Shown piece by piece: positions 9,785 through 20,373 of a DNA stretch of 64,000 bases. Source of the DNA: Tachypleus tridentatus (taxonomy: Eukaryota; Arthropoda; Merostomata; Xiphosura; Limulidae); assembly GCF_004210375.1 (NCBI RefSeq), contig NC_134832.1, forward strand, positions 151,525,592 to 151,589,591, given 5' to 3'. How positions within the stretch are numbered: the first letter of the stretch is position 1; each line of letters starts with the position of its first letter. The position numbers and the translations under genes are program-made. The notes under the pieces were generated by a model. The model was not told where the DNA came from and ran no database searches. It saw only the letters and a program-made list of their open reading frames with translations.

Positions 9785-10620
9785 AATCCCACCATGGGGA
9801 CTAATATTACAGACGTTTAGAGTTTCTGAATAAAATTGCCAACTTACAGTATAGCGTATAGTTTGTTTGTACAGTAGTTTACGATACTAGGGCGTGAGTA
9901 CTGATCTAATGATGCTTACCCAGTACGTAGGATATTTATATTAGTTTTACAAAGCTTTTTATCGCGATCAGACTGGCCCTTGAGACCAGATAGAATTACA
10001 GTGCTATAGAAGCTATTGGGTTTACATGTAACTCTGAACATTTTTAATGTTTTACAATAAGCTGAAATCAAGCGTCTTCTCCTTATAGCCGAAGAAGCAA
10101 ATGTAGAGAAACACAAACACAGATCACAACGAAACTAAAACAATCGGCAAATCAAACCGCATACCGACCGCTTGCAGTCAAACCGCATACCGACCGCTTG
10201 CAGTTATTGTAAAAGTTTTTTCTGAATCAATTGGATGTCATTCACATCTACTGACCGTGACATATATTAGAACCTCGCTGCTTCCAATGACTCGGATAAG
10301 TAGGTCAATGTTACACGAGCTAGCAAAGGTTTGATACAATGTTCTAATTTTGATATTTGACAAATTGCCACCAATTCTCGTTGATATATTGTTATTCTGT
10401 TTGATGGGCGTGCTCTATGTTGTCTTGGTTACCGCCTGTAGGCTAGATAAGTAAGGTGAATAAAACTAAGAGTTGAAGATAGAGGGCTGGACACAGATAA
10501 TAAGAATTGTAAGCCTTGAGGAAGAGAAAAGAACAAAGTTACATATGGGAGGTGGTTTCTTTAAAAAACAAGATAATAGACAGAACTAAAATAGAACAGC
10601 CCTGGACTTTGATCTTGAGC
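9785..10620. other. Upstream intergenic region of the first glycine-rich gene
   Basis: No gene was recognised. The stretch includes a perfect 26-bp direct duplication at 10152-10203 (listed separately). A minus-strand 66-codon open frame at 9916-10116 has no recognisable content. Confidence 0.45.
10152..10203. repeat. Perfect 26-bp tandem duplication
   Basis: TCAAACCGCATACCGACCGC plus TTGCAG occurs twice in a row. It is GC-richer than its surroundings. Confidence 0.85.
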
Positions 10621-10627
10621 GCATCCT

Positions 10628-10635
10628 TATAAAAG
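10628..10635 (+). promoter_or_regulatory. TATA box of the first glycine-rich gene
   Basis: TATAAAAG lies 86 bp before the proposed ATG at 10714. That would place transcription start near 10658-10665 and leave a leader of roughly 50 bases. The second glycine-rich gene has the same arrangement. Confidence 0.6.
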
Positions 10636-10713
10636 CACAGGGAAACAGCTAGAAGGCTATTAGATTCCAGTTATATTCTTCTGTTCACAACCGAACTGGA
10701 ATTCGTAACAAAG

Positions 10714-11956
10714 ATGAAACCCCAGGTTTGTAAGTCGTGCAGTTCACTTGTTTAACAGCATTGATTACGTTTCTGTATTTATTGTATTATGATGTAAATA
10801 CAGTTTTGAATTTTAAGTGTACGACATTTCGCTGTCTTTAAATAAGATTTTAAAAAAAGGCTCTTTTAAAATACGAACGTTAACAGCAAATTTATATTTG
10901 TTTCTCACTTATACGTAATGGACAGATTATTAGCTTTATTTCGAGCACTAAATCGCTGGTAATCCATTTAACACTCGTAAGTATCAAATATTGGTTGAAG
11001 TTTCTTGATCGCCAGAGATCCATTTATTTGGATATCTCTTTCACAGTTGGAGCTACGTTTATTAAAGAACTTTTTACCAGGAGTTCCATCATAACACTGA
11101 ATCTAGATGTTTTAGATACATAAATAATTACTGCCGCTTGGCTTCTGTCTGCTCTTAGCACGTGATTGATCTCGCCTAATTTCGTCAGTATCGAAAATAA
11201 TTGTATTGATAAACTAATACTGAGCTTTATTATCGCAGCGACATAAGTTATTCTAAAAACAGTGTGTTTTCAGCCAATTACACACATGTGATATAGCATT
11301 TTAAAAAATCTAATACGAATCTTCATAAATTATTCGAATGGTACTTTCAGTATCTTAAAGACATAGACATAGATAGAAATAAAATAAATCGTTATAATAT
11401 TATTTTAATGTAAATAATGTTTATCGATAGAATAAACTTTATACTAGTTACTGTTCTGTCCCCACAGCAAGCCATAAAATGCCTTATCCTACTAGGAGCA
11501 GTTTCTATAGTATTAGGAAGTGGATATGGAAGCTACGGAGGTGGTAGAGGAGGATATGGCAGCTATGGTGGAGGATACGGCGGCGGAAGAAGAGGTGGAG
11601 GGTATGGCGGCTATGGTGGTGGAAGAGGTGGAGGCTATGGTCATGGTGGACTTTACGGTATCTTTTGCCACTATCCTTCGTACGCTTCTATTAGGACTTA
11701 CGGTGGCTATGGAGGAGGTCATGGAGGGGGCTATGGAGGAGGCTATGGAGGGGGCTATGGAGGAGGTTATGGAGGGGGCTATGGAGGAGGTTATGGAGGA
11801 GGTCGAGGAAGAAGCCATGGAGGAGGATATGGAGGAGGTCGAGGAAGGAGCTATGGAGGAGGTTATGGAGGGGGCTATGGAATTACAATTCCTATTTTTA
11901 CAGTGCTTGGGTATAGTTCACATCGTGGTGGTTATGGAGGGGGTGGTTACCACTAA
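10714..11956 (+). CDS. Secreted glycine/tyrosine-rich protein (cuticle-type), two coding exons
   Basis: The proposed gene joins exon 1 at 10714-10725 (ATG AAA CCC CAG) to exon 2 at 11468-11956. The acceptor is CTGTTCTGTCCCCACAG, ending at 11467. The joined protein is about 166 residues, starting MKPQQAIKCLILLGAVSIVL, a good signal peptide that probably ends near LGS/G. The mature part is GGY, GGGYGG and GGRGG repeats interrupted by a short hydrophobic island (YGIFCHYPSYASIRTYGG), two GGRGRS motifs and a C-terminus with ITIPIFTVLGYSSHRGGYG. A GTAAGT four bases past the chosen CAG|GT donor gives the wrong phase and an early stop, so the weaker GTTTGT donor is preferred. An uninterrupted frame starting at 11417 reads through intron and is less likely. 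Possible poly(A) signals AATAAA lie at 12158 and 12333. Likely role: structural extracellular (cuticle) protein; glycine-rich antimicrobial or adhesive protein are alternatives. Confidence 0.72.
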
Positions 11957-12057
11957 AATATTCATTATTGCTTTTAGTAACAATATATATACGTATTATT
12001 ATAATGTGAAATATATACGTAATTCATCTGTCATGTGTATTCTGTGAAATGGTAGTA

Positions 12058-12100
12058 AGTAACCCTAACCTGTGTATATATATATATATGTATATGTACG
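12058..12100. repeat. TA-rich microsatellite in the 3' region
   Basis: GTGTATATATATATATATGT then ATATGTACGTGCG: a simple TA/TG run about 100 bp past the stop codon. Confidence 0.7.
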
Positions 12101-12157
12101 TGCGTATTATACAATTTTCCACACTCGTAACTCCCTGGCTGGGCTAGGTTGTTGTAT

Positions 12158-12163
12158 AATAAA
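12158..12163 (+). terminator. Candidate poly(A) signal of the first glycine-rich gene
   Basis: AATAAA lies 202 bp after the stop codon; another AATAAA lies at 12333. Which is used cannot be told from the sequence. Confidence 0.4.
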
Positions 12164-12406
12164 AAACAAAAATATTACTTTGTTACATAGAGCCAAATGC
12201 TTATAACAAATCATTGTTTTAATGTAGTATCATTGTTGTTGTGTGAGATAAAAACTGTGGCGTTTGTTATAGCTGTTTAAAGTGTTCGTGGATGTATGTC
12301 TATAAATATATTCCGGGTATTCCAGCACTTTTAAATAAACGTTTATTTTATTTTGAAATAAGAGAATTATGTGCTTTTATCCGATTGCTTTGCTACCACG
12401 CGCTTA

Positions 12407-12472
12407 AAACCTTAGGGTGTAAAATGTCATTGGTTGGCAAACCTTAGGGAGTAAAATGTCATTGGTTGACGT
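12407..12472. repeat. ~32-bp tandem duplication
   Basis: AAACCTTAGGGTGTAAAATG plus TCATTGGTTGGC is followed directly by a near-identical copy with GGGAGT and GGTTGACG. Confidence 0.8.
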
Positions 12473-12671
12473 TTTAAATGGTTGGTAAAAACCACAAAAT
12501 ATCAAAGAAGAACTTACTAGAGAAACTTCTTTCAGTGACGTAACAGGTCCTGCATGACCTTTACGATTAGTCCTTTGTCTATCTCCTGCATTAGTGGTCA
12601 AAATACATCAAGAAATACACTAATAGAACATGGTTGAAACTGGACACCAGCTTCACAGTTACGTAGTATCT

Positions 12672-12768
12672 TGTCTGAAGTCTTATAACACTAAAAATGG
12701 GGTTTCGATATCCCTGATGGGCACACTACAGATAGCCCATTATGTAATTTTGTGCTAAAACTACGGAT
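12672..12768 (+). mobile_element. SINE-B copy, 5'-truncated
   Basis: CTGAAGTCTTATAACACTAA, then GGGGTTTCGATATCCCTGAT with the B box, then ACAGATAGCCCATTATGTAA and TTTTGTGCTAAAACTAC. It matches the copy at 35914-36035. Confidence 0.75.
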
Positions 12769-13110
12769 TGAACACCACATTTAGCGGCGTTTTATTTGTT
12801 TGTTTAAAACACTTTTTGAGGAAATCACGACATAGGTTCTTAAATGTTTGAACATAAGATTCATGACAAACATTTGTTTTTCGTAGATATTTCTAAAGCA
12901 CTCCAACACGGAACATGTTTCACCAACTTGTTTCTAGAACGTTTCGGTATGAAACATGCTAAACGAACTTCTGTATAAAACATTTATAGCTCCTCGCCTC
13001 AATTAACGTAGAGGTTCAAAAACACACCTGAAGGGGTGCATTCATTTTAATATACACTGTTCTTTAACTATGCGATTTACAAGATCGTATCGAGAACATT
13101 CTGATAATAA
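12769..13110. other. Intergenic sequence, nothing recognised
   Basis: No gene, repeat family or fold was identified between the SINE-B copy and the next minisatellite. Confidence 0.5.
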
Positions 13111-13111
13111 A

Positions 13112-13478
13112 AACACTAGTGCATTGTTAACCCGCGTAATAATGTGTAGTACAAAACACTAGTGCATTGTTAACCCGCGTAATAATGTGTAGTACAAAAC
13201 ACTAGTGCATTGTTAACCCGCGTAATAATGTGTAGTACAAAACACTAGTGCATTGTTAACCCGCGTAATAATGTGTAGTACAAAACATTAGTGCATTGTT
13301 AACCCGCGTAATATCGTGTAGTACAAAACACTAGTGCATTGTTAACCCGCGTAATAACGTATAGTACAAAACACTAGTGCATTGTTAACCCGCGTAATAA
13401 TGTGTAGTACGAAACAGTAGTGCATTGTTAACCCGCGTAATAACGTGTAGTACAAAACAGTAGTAGATTGTTAATCTT
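13112..13478. repeat. 43-bp minisatellite, about 8 copies
   Basis: The unit is ATTGTTAACCCGCGTAATAA, TGTGTAGTACAAAACACTAG, TGC. Copies 1-4 are almost identical; later ones carry ATCGTG, AACGTA or CAGTAG changes. The array is followed by a SINE-C fragment and then by diverged units at 13555-13800. Confidence 0.93.
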
Positions 13479-13481
13479 ATG

Positions 13482-13536
13482 CTTGTGTTTCTCGTATTGC
13501 AAAGCCACATAGGGCTATCTGCTGAGTCCACCGAGG
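13482..13536 (-). mobile_element. SINE-C tail fragment inside the minisatellite
   Basis: TTGTGTTTCTCGTATTGCAA, AGCCACATAGGGCTATCTGC and TGAGTCCACCGAGG are the reverse complement of the SINE-C 3' half (compare 24360-24424). It sits between conserved and diverged halves of the 43-bp array. Confidence 0.65.
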
Positions 13537-13554
13537 TAATATTGCAGTATTTTC

Positions 13555-13800
13555 TCGTGAAAAATAATAGTACATTGTTAACCTGTGTTGTACTTTTTAG
13601 TACAAAACAATAGTACAATGTTAATCTTACGCAGTACTTTATAGTAAACAATAGTGGACTGTTAACCTGTGTTGTACTTTGTAATACAAAACAATAGTGG
13701 ATTGTTAATCTGTGTAGTACTTTGTTGTACAAAACAATAGTGGATTGTTAATCTGTGTAGTACTTTGTAGTACAAAACAAAAGTACAATGTTAATCTTGT
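13555..13800. repeat. Diverged continuation of the 43-bp minisatellite
   Basis: Units such as AGTACATTGTTAACCTGTGT, TGTACTTTTTAGTACAAAAC, AAT retain the TTGTTAA and AGTACAAAAC landmarks but have TGTGTAGTACTTTG in place of CGCGTAATAATGTG. The minus-strand 115-codon open frame here (13385-13732) only reflects the repeat. Confidence 0.8.
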
Positions 13801-14515
13801 TCACTTTTCATTTGTATGTCATGGGATAATAGTTTGTACCGTTAGTAATTTCACCATCTTTTACCTACTACTTATTTGCTTTTTGTATTTCTGTAATTAT
13901 TTCAGTAATTTTATATTAAGAAAATCTTCAACAGGTTTTAACCAAACATCAATAAAATATTTAATTAATTAAGGAACTATAAAAAAGAATCGTTAAGCAG
14001 GTTCTAAGATAAACCTAAAGTTTAAGTAAAAATAAAATCGTTCTCAGGTTTAAACTACACTATTAATGAGCTTCAGATTAAATCGGCAAGTTGAACTTAC
14101 AGGGAGACATTACTTTGGTTCTACTGTTTCGTTTGTTTGTTATGACAGCTATCGGATTCTTTTCTTTGTCTTTTTTATACACTTCCAGCCTTCGTGATCA
14201 TAAGTACCGCATTTTACTCAGGTTTTGTTGCAATTTGTTGAAACTAACCGCAAAATATAAAAAATATACGTAAAAAAGTCTTCTCATGATATTTCAGGAA
14301 AGTAAAATTTAAGTATTTGAGAAAAAAGCAAAACTAAGACACAAATTGTGAATCGCTAGTTACAAATTAAAAGTCTTAAGAAGGTGACTCAAAATGTATC
14401 ACAGAAACACACAAATACTTATATTGTTGTGTAATTAATTACGGAAAATATTTAAATGTAACAAAATTTGTATTTTTCAATCAGAAAAGTCAAGTAAAAC
14501 ATTCACGGATTTTGA
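13801..14515. other. AT-rich intergenic sequence, nothing recognised
   Basis: The open frames of 75 and 60 codons here (13745-13972, 14091-14273) are hydrophobic, T-rich translations without recognisable motifs. Confidence 0.45.
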
Positions 14516-15000
14516 TGAATGAAATAATATTATTACTATGAATGAAATTATATTATTACTATGAATGAAATAATATTATTAGTATGAATGAAATAATATT
14601 ATTAGTATGAATGAAATAATATTATCACTATGAATGAATTATATTATCACTATGAATGAAATAATATTATTACTATGAATGAAATTATATTATCACTATG
14701 AATGAAATAATATTATCACTATGAATGAAATAATATTATTACTATGAATGAAATAATATTATTACTACGAATGAAATTATATTATTACTATGAATGAGAT
14801 AATATTATTACTATGAATGAAATAATATTATTACTACGAATGAAATAATATTATTAGTATGAATGAGATTATATTATTACTATGAATGAAATAATATTAT
14901 TAGTATGAATGAAATAATATTAACACTATGAATGAAATAATATTATCACTATGAATGAAATAATATTATTACTATGAATGAAATAATATTATTAGTATGC
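14516..15000. repeat. 23-bp minisatellite, about 21 copies
   Basis: The unit is TATGAATGAAATAATATTAT plus TAC, with frequent TAG, CAC, AATTATA and ACGAATG variants. The ~485-bp array is almost pure A/T/G. It lies about 110 bp before a SINE-A copy. Confidence 0.93.
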
Positions 15001-15112
15001 ATAAACAAATAAATAAAAAACAGAAGTTTGAAAATAAAATATAGGTTACGAGCAATATACATGAAATATTCAACATTTTATAAAAATAAAATACTTATAA
15101 TTAGTGAAAACA

Positions 15113-15348
15113 GGCCCAGCACGGCCAGGTGGTTAGTACGCTGGAGTCGTAATCTGAGGGTCGTGAGTCCCCGTTGCACCAGACATGCTTGCCTTTTCAG
15201 CCATGGGGGCACGTTACAACGTGACGGTCAATCTCACTATTCTTTGGTAAAAGAGTAGCCCAAGAGTTGGCGGTGGGTGTTGATGATTACATACTTTACA
15301 GATAGATATTGTGTAGCTTTGAGCGAAATTGAAACAAATAAACAAAGA
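15113..15348 (+). mobile_element. SINE-A copy with an internal deletion near the tail
   Basis: The head GGCCCAGCACGGCCAGGTGG, then CGTAATCTGAGGGTCG, then the body to GAGTTGGCGGTGGGTGTTGA. The usual CTAGCTGCCTTCCCTCTAG block is missing, and the sequence rejoins the tail at ACAGATAGATATTGTGTAGC, ending with GAAACAAATAAACAAAG. Confidence 0.88.
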
Positions 15349-16304
15349 AATAATTAGTGAAAAGAGAAGGTTACATTATGAGAAAATAAAAAGTGTTATT
15401 GAACGTAAGATAGATTTTTTTAAATCTGTAAGTAACATTGTGTGTTTAAAATATTTAGAAAAAGAAAACATTAGAGAATTTACAAAATAGTGTATACTGA
15501 TCATATAAGTACAAACATATGTATATATATAAGAAAACAATAGACTATCAGACTCATATATTTGCTCTCGTTTGTTTATTTATTTCGTCAACTGGCTTCG
15601 TGACTTTACAGGTGATTCTTCAGGATTCAGTTTTATTAAGAATTTATAACAAAAACGTATAAACACTATTTTTAAAATAAACATAAATAATCTATTTATC
15701 TAAATATTAATCTAAATTAAATACATATAATACACTCCACGTATAAACTACGTACGTTAAACAAGTTCCAAATAAATAAAATTAGTCAATGTACTTTTCT
15801 TTTTAAATTAAAATATTATTATAATTATAAAAATTCAATTTATCTTTTCGATGATTCCATATTCTTGCTTATGTTATCTTCCCTTTAGCAACAGTTTCCA
15901 TGGTTTCACAATATATACTGACTTTACAGAACCAGTTATATCTGCCCTCTTTCGTCTATCTATGCAAAATGGCGCCAAAACAAAATTGTAAAATATATTT
16001 CGTAATTTATTAGTTTATGTTTTACAGTATGTGCCACAAAGGGAAAAAAATGAAAAGATTTTTCTTTCGGAGTTTTAATTTTTTCAATATACTTTCATTG
16101 ATATGTTTGCTGGCATATACTAAATTATTTTGGATATCTAACATGGGATCAATTTAAATTTATACTTATAATAATCTGTTTAATCAATATCTAATCCGCC
16201 ACAATTTACACATTTTAACAAAATATACTATCTTAGAATTGAAAGCAAATGAATTACTAATAAAAATCAAATTTCTTTGATGTTGTCCTTTACTGTTTTG
16301 GTAT
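15349..16304. other. Very AT-rich intergenic sequence, nothing recognised
   Basis: Long A/T runs, no open frame with identifiable content and no repeat family that I recognise. It ends at the left inverted repeat of the Tc1-like element. Confidence 0.5.
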
Positions 16305-17467
16305 ATATACTCTTCAAAGAAAGAAACGCAAAAGGCAAAATTTGAGACATATTGTTAACAAGTTTATTCTGGGTAGTTCTGTATAACATGTGTGAAACTT
16401 TGCACATTCACTGCTGAACATCCAAAGCCTGCAAAGGCGAAGTCCACGCTCACTAGTTGAAGTTTAACGTCACTCAACGTCAATAATGAGTATGCCCCCG
16501 TGAGCATCAATAACTGCTTGGCATCTCCTGCCCAAGGAAGCGATGAGATGACGAATCACATCCTATGGAATGGCTGTCCACTCAACCTGCATAGCTGCTG
16601 CAAGCTGAGGTAGAGTCTGCAGTTGAGGTTGTCGCCGTCGCATCGTCGGTCCAACTCGTCCAAAAGATGTTCGATGGGGTTTAAATCTGGTGATCTGGAG
16701 GGCCAGGGAAGAACGTTGATGTTGTGGTGTCTCAAAAAGACAGTGGTGAGTCGAGTTGTGTGAGGACGGGCGTTGTCATGTTGAAAAACGGCGTTGACGT
16801 TCACCATGATGGGTTGCACATGGGGCCTAAGAATGTCATCGACGGTTGCGTACAGTCTGATCGGAAATCCTACGCAGCCCTGGTATGGTTGAGGCAGTAG
16901 ACGTCGCAGTGGTGGTCCTATCCCGAAGGTGACGTAACCAGATGTAGCGATCTTGTGCGGGCGTGGTCACACGAGGTCTGCCAGATCGTGGACGGTCACA
17001 AGTTGATTCATGTTGTTGGTGACAATTCCATAGCCTTGTGATGGTGCTTGGGTGGACATTCACAGCTCTAGCAACATCTGATCGAGATTCGCCTGCTTCC
17101 AAGCAACCAATGGCGTTGTTGCGTTGTGCTTCAGTCAGTCTTGGCGTAACTGTATTGCGTGTCGGTGGCTTAACACTGAGCTATGGAAATCGAGAACCCG
17201 TCACTTTTATAGGGATTTTGCACATGTTGCACTTGCAGAACATGCAGATATTTCAAACACATTTATTGGACACGAATGCCTTTTGGCGAAAAATCCGATG
17301 TTTTCCTCCGTTTTCAAAGTGCACAACTTTTATTGTCATTTTGGTCTGACAATCAGTGCCTTAACACGTGTAACATCACATACTCTGAGCTTGTAACGTT
17401 ATTACATATATTTAACTTTAAAATAACAAAAATATCCCTTTTGCGTTTCTTTTTTTGAAGAATATAT
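16305..17467 (-). mobile_element. Tc1/mariner-like DNA transposon, internally deleted
   Basis: Terminal inverted repeats: the left end has ATATACTCTTCAAAGAAAGA then AACGCAAAAGG (16305-16335). The right end, read in reverse complement from 17467, has ATATATTCTTCAAAAAAAGA then AACGCAAAAGG. They match apart from two substitutions. The element sits in TA-rich flanks (TA target). At about 1.16 kb it is shorter than complete Tc1 elements because the middle of the transposase gene is gone. Confidence 0.85.
16470..17180 (-). pseudogene. Tc1-like transposase, broken
   Basis: The N-terminal part reads, in frame from a TAG at about 17181, ...VTPRLTEAQRNNAIGCLEAG, then the paired-type helix-turn-helix SRSDVARAVNVHPSTITRLW, and on to RPRSGRPRVTTPAQDRYIWL. 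The C-terminal part has QHDNARPH (second catalytic D) and SPDLNPIEHLLDELDRR (catalytic E). The segment with the first catalytic aspartate is missing between NRR (about 16836) and the MVNVNAVFQHD block. A frameshift lies at roughly 16610-16650: the original frame then continues PQLAAAMQVEWTAIP, meets a stop near 16560, and resumes DVIRHLIASLGRRCQAVIDA to its natural stop near 16470. No start ATG follows the upstream TAG. Family knowledge: Tc1 transposases use a DDE triad for cut-and-paste; this copy cannot be active. Confidence 0.88.
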
Positions 17468-17524
17468 TATGTAACCTAAATTACATAAAGCACAGTTTTC
17501 TTTTCTTTTGTTTTCAAGTGTGGT

Positions 17525-17640
17525 TCTTGTTAAGCACAAAGTTACATAACAGGCTATCTATGCTCTGTCCGCCACGGGTATTGAAACTCGAATTTTAATA
17601 CGGCAAGTCATAAGACTTATCGTAGATCCACTGTGTAACA
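17525..17640 (-). mobile_element. SINE-B copy, diverged
   Basis: TTCTTGTTAAGCACAAAGTT, ACATAACAGGCTATCTATGC, CCGCCACGGGTATTGAAACT and the decayed head to CCACTGTG are the reverse complement of the family seen at 35914. It lies just outside the Tc1-like element. Confidence 0.75.
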
Positions 17641-17998
17641 AGAACAATCCCAGAATAATTTAAACATACAAGATGAGGCTATGTAAATGAAATTATTATT
17701 GAAAAGTATTTAGAAACAGCCAAGAGTAAGTTTACCAAGGCCAGAAATATTAACGTTAACCTTTTTTTTTTTTTCAAAATATTTCAAAGAGTGCTGGATT
17801 AGGATCTAGTGTTACTTTAACAGATAATGTTTGTTATGTACGATTTGGTTTGTTTAAGGTCATTATGTGTGGAAGTACTTTCAAACCTTTTATTGGCTAC
17901 TAAGAAACAGGGAAATTTTAAGAGAAAATCATGAATTAAAGTGGATAAAAGAGAAAAATTAGAGGTTTTGGTTACTTGTTGTTAATAATGAGATACCT
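17641..17998. other. Intergenic sequence, nothing recognised
   Basis: AT-rich, with a 13-base poly(T) run at about 17764. No gene or repeat identified. Confidence 0.45.
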
Positions 17999-17999
17999 G

Positions 18000-18073
18000 T
18001 GTTTTGCCCACCGTGGGTATCGAAACCCGATTTTTAGCGTTCTAAGCCTTCAGACTTCCTGCTGAGGCACTGG
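18000..18073 (-). mobile_element. SINE-B head fragment
   Basis: TTTTGCCCACCGTGGGTATC, GAAACCCGATTTTTAGCG and GCCTTCAGACTTCCTGCTGA, then GGCACTG: the reverse complement of the tRNA-like head and B box of SINE-B. Confidence 0.75.
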
Positions 18074-18309
18074 TTGTAGTGGAGATGGGCAGCGAGATAT
18101 GAGAGTTCCTAAACTGTAAGCCGAGAAAGATAATTGTAATAAGAACTATATATATATATATATCAACCATTGGGAACAAGGACAAGACAGAAATAGGCTA
18201 TCACAGCACATAATTTAACGTTTTATGAGTGGAAATAAATCCACTTAGTTTGGAAGAATACGGTATAATCGAGAGAAAGAAAAGAAAGTAAGTTGTTCTT
18301 GAGAGAAGT

Positions 18310-18391
18310 TTGTTTTTTTTGTTTTTTTTTAATTTCGCACAAAGCTACTCGAGGGCTATCTGTGCTAGCCGTCCCTAATTTAGCAGTGTAA
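18310..18391 (-). mobile_element. Truncated SINE-A tail directly before a full copy
   Basis: Poly(T), then AATTTCGCACAAAGCTACTC, GAGGGCTATCTGTGCTAGCC and GTCCCTAATTTAGCAGTGTA. It stops at that point, and a second complete element starts with its own tail at 18392. It looks like a partial tandem duplication of about 80 bp or two adjacent insertions. Confidence 0.8.
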
Positions 18392-18664
18392 ATTTGTTTT
18401 TGAAATTCGCACAAAGCTACTCGAGGGCTATCTCTGCTAGCCGTCCCTAATTTAGCAGTGTAAGACTAGAGGGAAGGCAGCTACTCATCACCACCCACCG
18501 CCAACTCTTGGGCTACTCTTTTACCAACGAATAGAGGGATTGACCGTAACATTATTACGCCCCCACGGCTGAAAGGGCGAGCATGTTTGGCGCGACGGGG
18601 ATGTGAACCCGCGACCCTCAGATTACGAGTCGCACGTCTTAACGCGCTAGGCCATGCCGGGCCC
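18392..18664 (-). mobile_element. SINE-A copy, nearly complete
   Basis: The tail side TTTGTTTTTGAAATTCGCAC, then all body blocks, then the head ending GGCCATGCCGGGCCC. The B box region reads GGGGATGTGAACCCGCGACC, with one substitution from the expected TTCGAA. Confidence 0.93.
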
Positions 18665-18789
18665 ACTCTTGAGAAAAAAAAAAAATGAATGAATGAGATA
18701 CACAATTAAATAAATCTGTGTATAAATATTCAACTGGTATCAAATAATATAAAAGACAAAAAACAACAAATCAGGGCACCAGGTTAATG

Positions 18790-18893
18790 TGTTTTAGAGC
18801 AAAGTTACAGTAAAATTTCTACTGTTCCCACCGCTGGAATAGAACCCCTGGATTTTAGCGATATAAGGCAGTAAGTTTAAGGGACCAGCAATG
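18790..18893 (-). mobile_element. SINE-B copy, diverged
   Basis: TGTTTTAGAGCAAAGTTACA, CTGTTCCCACCGCTGGAATA, GAACCCCTGGATTTTAGCGA and AGGCAGTAAGTTTAAGGGAC in reverse complement follow the SINE-B order of tail, B box and head. Confidence 0.65.
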
Positions 18894-19007
18894 TTATCCC
18901 CCCTTCATAAAATGGTATAACTACCTAAATAAGAAGGGTACATGAGCGTGGCAGAGGGGGAATGTAGAATAGGTTTAAACATAACAAAACCTAGCAACAA
19001 CATATAA

Positions 19008-19280
19008 ATAAATATAATAGGTTAACAACGTAACAAACATATCAAGATAAACATAATAGGTTAATAAACGTAACAAACATATCAAGATAAAGATAATAGG
19101 TTATTAAACGTAACAAATATATCAAGATAAACATAATAGGTTAATAAACGTAACAAACATATCAAGATAAAGATAATAGGTTAATAAACGTAACAAACAT
19201 ATCAAGATAAAGATAATAGGTTAACAAACGTAACAAACATATCAAGATAAAGATAATAGGTTAACAAATGTAACAAAATC
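19008..19280. repeat. 40-bp minisatellite, about 7 copies
   Basis: The unit is ATAATAGGTTAATAAACGTA plus ACAAACATATCAAGATAAAC or AAAG; period 40 bp. Confidence 0.92.
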
Positions 19281-19308
19281 CAACAAGATATCTAGTATGC
19301 AAAAAACA

Positions 19309-19374
19309 ACAACAATACAAGTGAGATTATAACACTGTTCAATAACAATACAAGTGAGATTATAACACTGTTCA
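19309..19374. repeat. 33-bp tandem duplication
   Basis: AACAATACAAGTGAGATTAT plus AACACTGTTCAAT appears twice in succession. Confidence 0.88.
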
Positions 19375-19463
19375 ACAACATTTTTAGGACACTGATTTCA
19401 AACATTTAATCCAAAATCTACAATATATTATAACACCCATGTACTGCCTTACGGTAATAAATG

Positions 19464-19724
19464 TTTCTTTTCGAATTTCGCGCAGAGCTACACAAGAGCT
19501 ACCTGGGATAGCTTTCCTCTATTTAGTAGTGTAAGGGAAGGCAGCTAGTTATCACCACCCACCGCTATCTGTTGGGTTACTCTTTTACCAACGAAAAGGG
19601 GGGATTGACTTTCACATTATAACGCCCCCACAGCCGAAATGGCGAGCATAATTTGGTGTGACGGTGTTTCGAAACAACAACTCTAAGATTACGAGTCGAG
19701 CGTTCTAACTACCTGGCCATGGCA
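19464..19724 (-). mobile_element. SINE-A copy, diverged
   Basis: TCGAATTTCGCGCAGAGCTA, GTGTAAGGGAAGGCAGCTAG, CACCACCCACCGCTATCTG, GGCGAGCATAATTTGGTGTG, then the decayed head to ACTACCTGGCCATGG. The B box is mutated to TTTCGAAACAAC. Confidence 0.88.
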
Positions 19725-20372
19725 GACAGTATACATTTGGACTATGGATGGCTCAGCCTAGAAGTGATTAGTTTTTGGAGAGTGAATGCTACACTCAGAT
19801 CATGAAAAAAAATTCCATCTGCTAAGATGAGGCCCGATTTTTTCGTAATATTTTTGTTTTAGTCACAAATGACTGGATTTTGATTAAATCTAATGGACAT
19901 ATGTTAGTATTTCTCCTTCATAACAACAGATATGGACATATTATCTTGATTATTAAGAGACTAATATGATCACGCTGAGCTCTACTGAGTGACCTTTTAG
20001 TTAAACAAGTAACTAAAGTAAAGTTAGTAGAATTAAAACTTCAGTAAATATCATTTGAACCAGAAACATAATATCTTCGATTTTGATATATAAAGATCTT
20101 GAATCTTATGAGTAGCTTTTGGTCTATTAATAACTGAAAGGTCACAAGTATGACGAAACAAGATACAAATGTTGTCCGATATAAACTGACTTTAGTTTTT
20201 AATTTTAGACAGACAAAGACATTTAAGGTACGAGAAGGTTTACTTACATAGAAAAACTAATTAGCTTCTCTAACTGAATTATAAAATAAATGCATCAAGC
20301 ATCTTGAATATTTGTAAATCGAGCCAGGGACAGAAACATTCTTTATGCCTATAAAGATAGCAATTAAAATAT
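19725..20372. other. Intergenic sequence, nothing recognised
   Basis: No gene or repeat family recognised. Confidence 0.45.
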
Positions 20373-20373
20373 C

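Noticed and set aside
11417-11467. Start of the first glycine-rich protein at 11417 without an upstream exon
   Set aside because: The 17 extra codons contain a perfect pyrimidine-rich splice acceptor, and the upstream TATA/ATG exon gives a much better signal peptide.
11513-11818. Minus-strand Ser/Ala-rich open frame opposite the first glycine-rich exon
   Set aside because: Shadow of the GGN-rich coding strand. The same holds for the Met/Glu-rich plus frame at 11520-12047 and for the alternative frames at 30128-30493, 30183-30479 and 30277-30489.
13385-13732. 115-codon minus-strand open frame
   Set aside because: It is built from the 43-bp minisatellite and a SINE-C fragment.
17038-17458. 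Three overlapping plus-strand open frames of 60-103 codons
   Set aside because: They lie antisense to the Tc1-like transposase relic and its right end.
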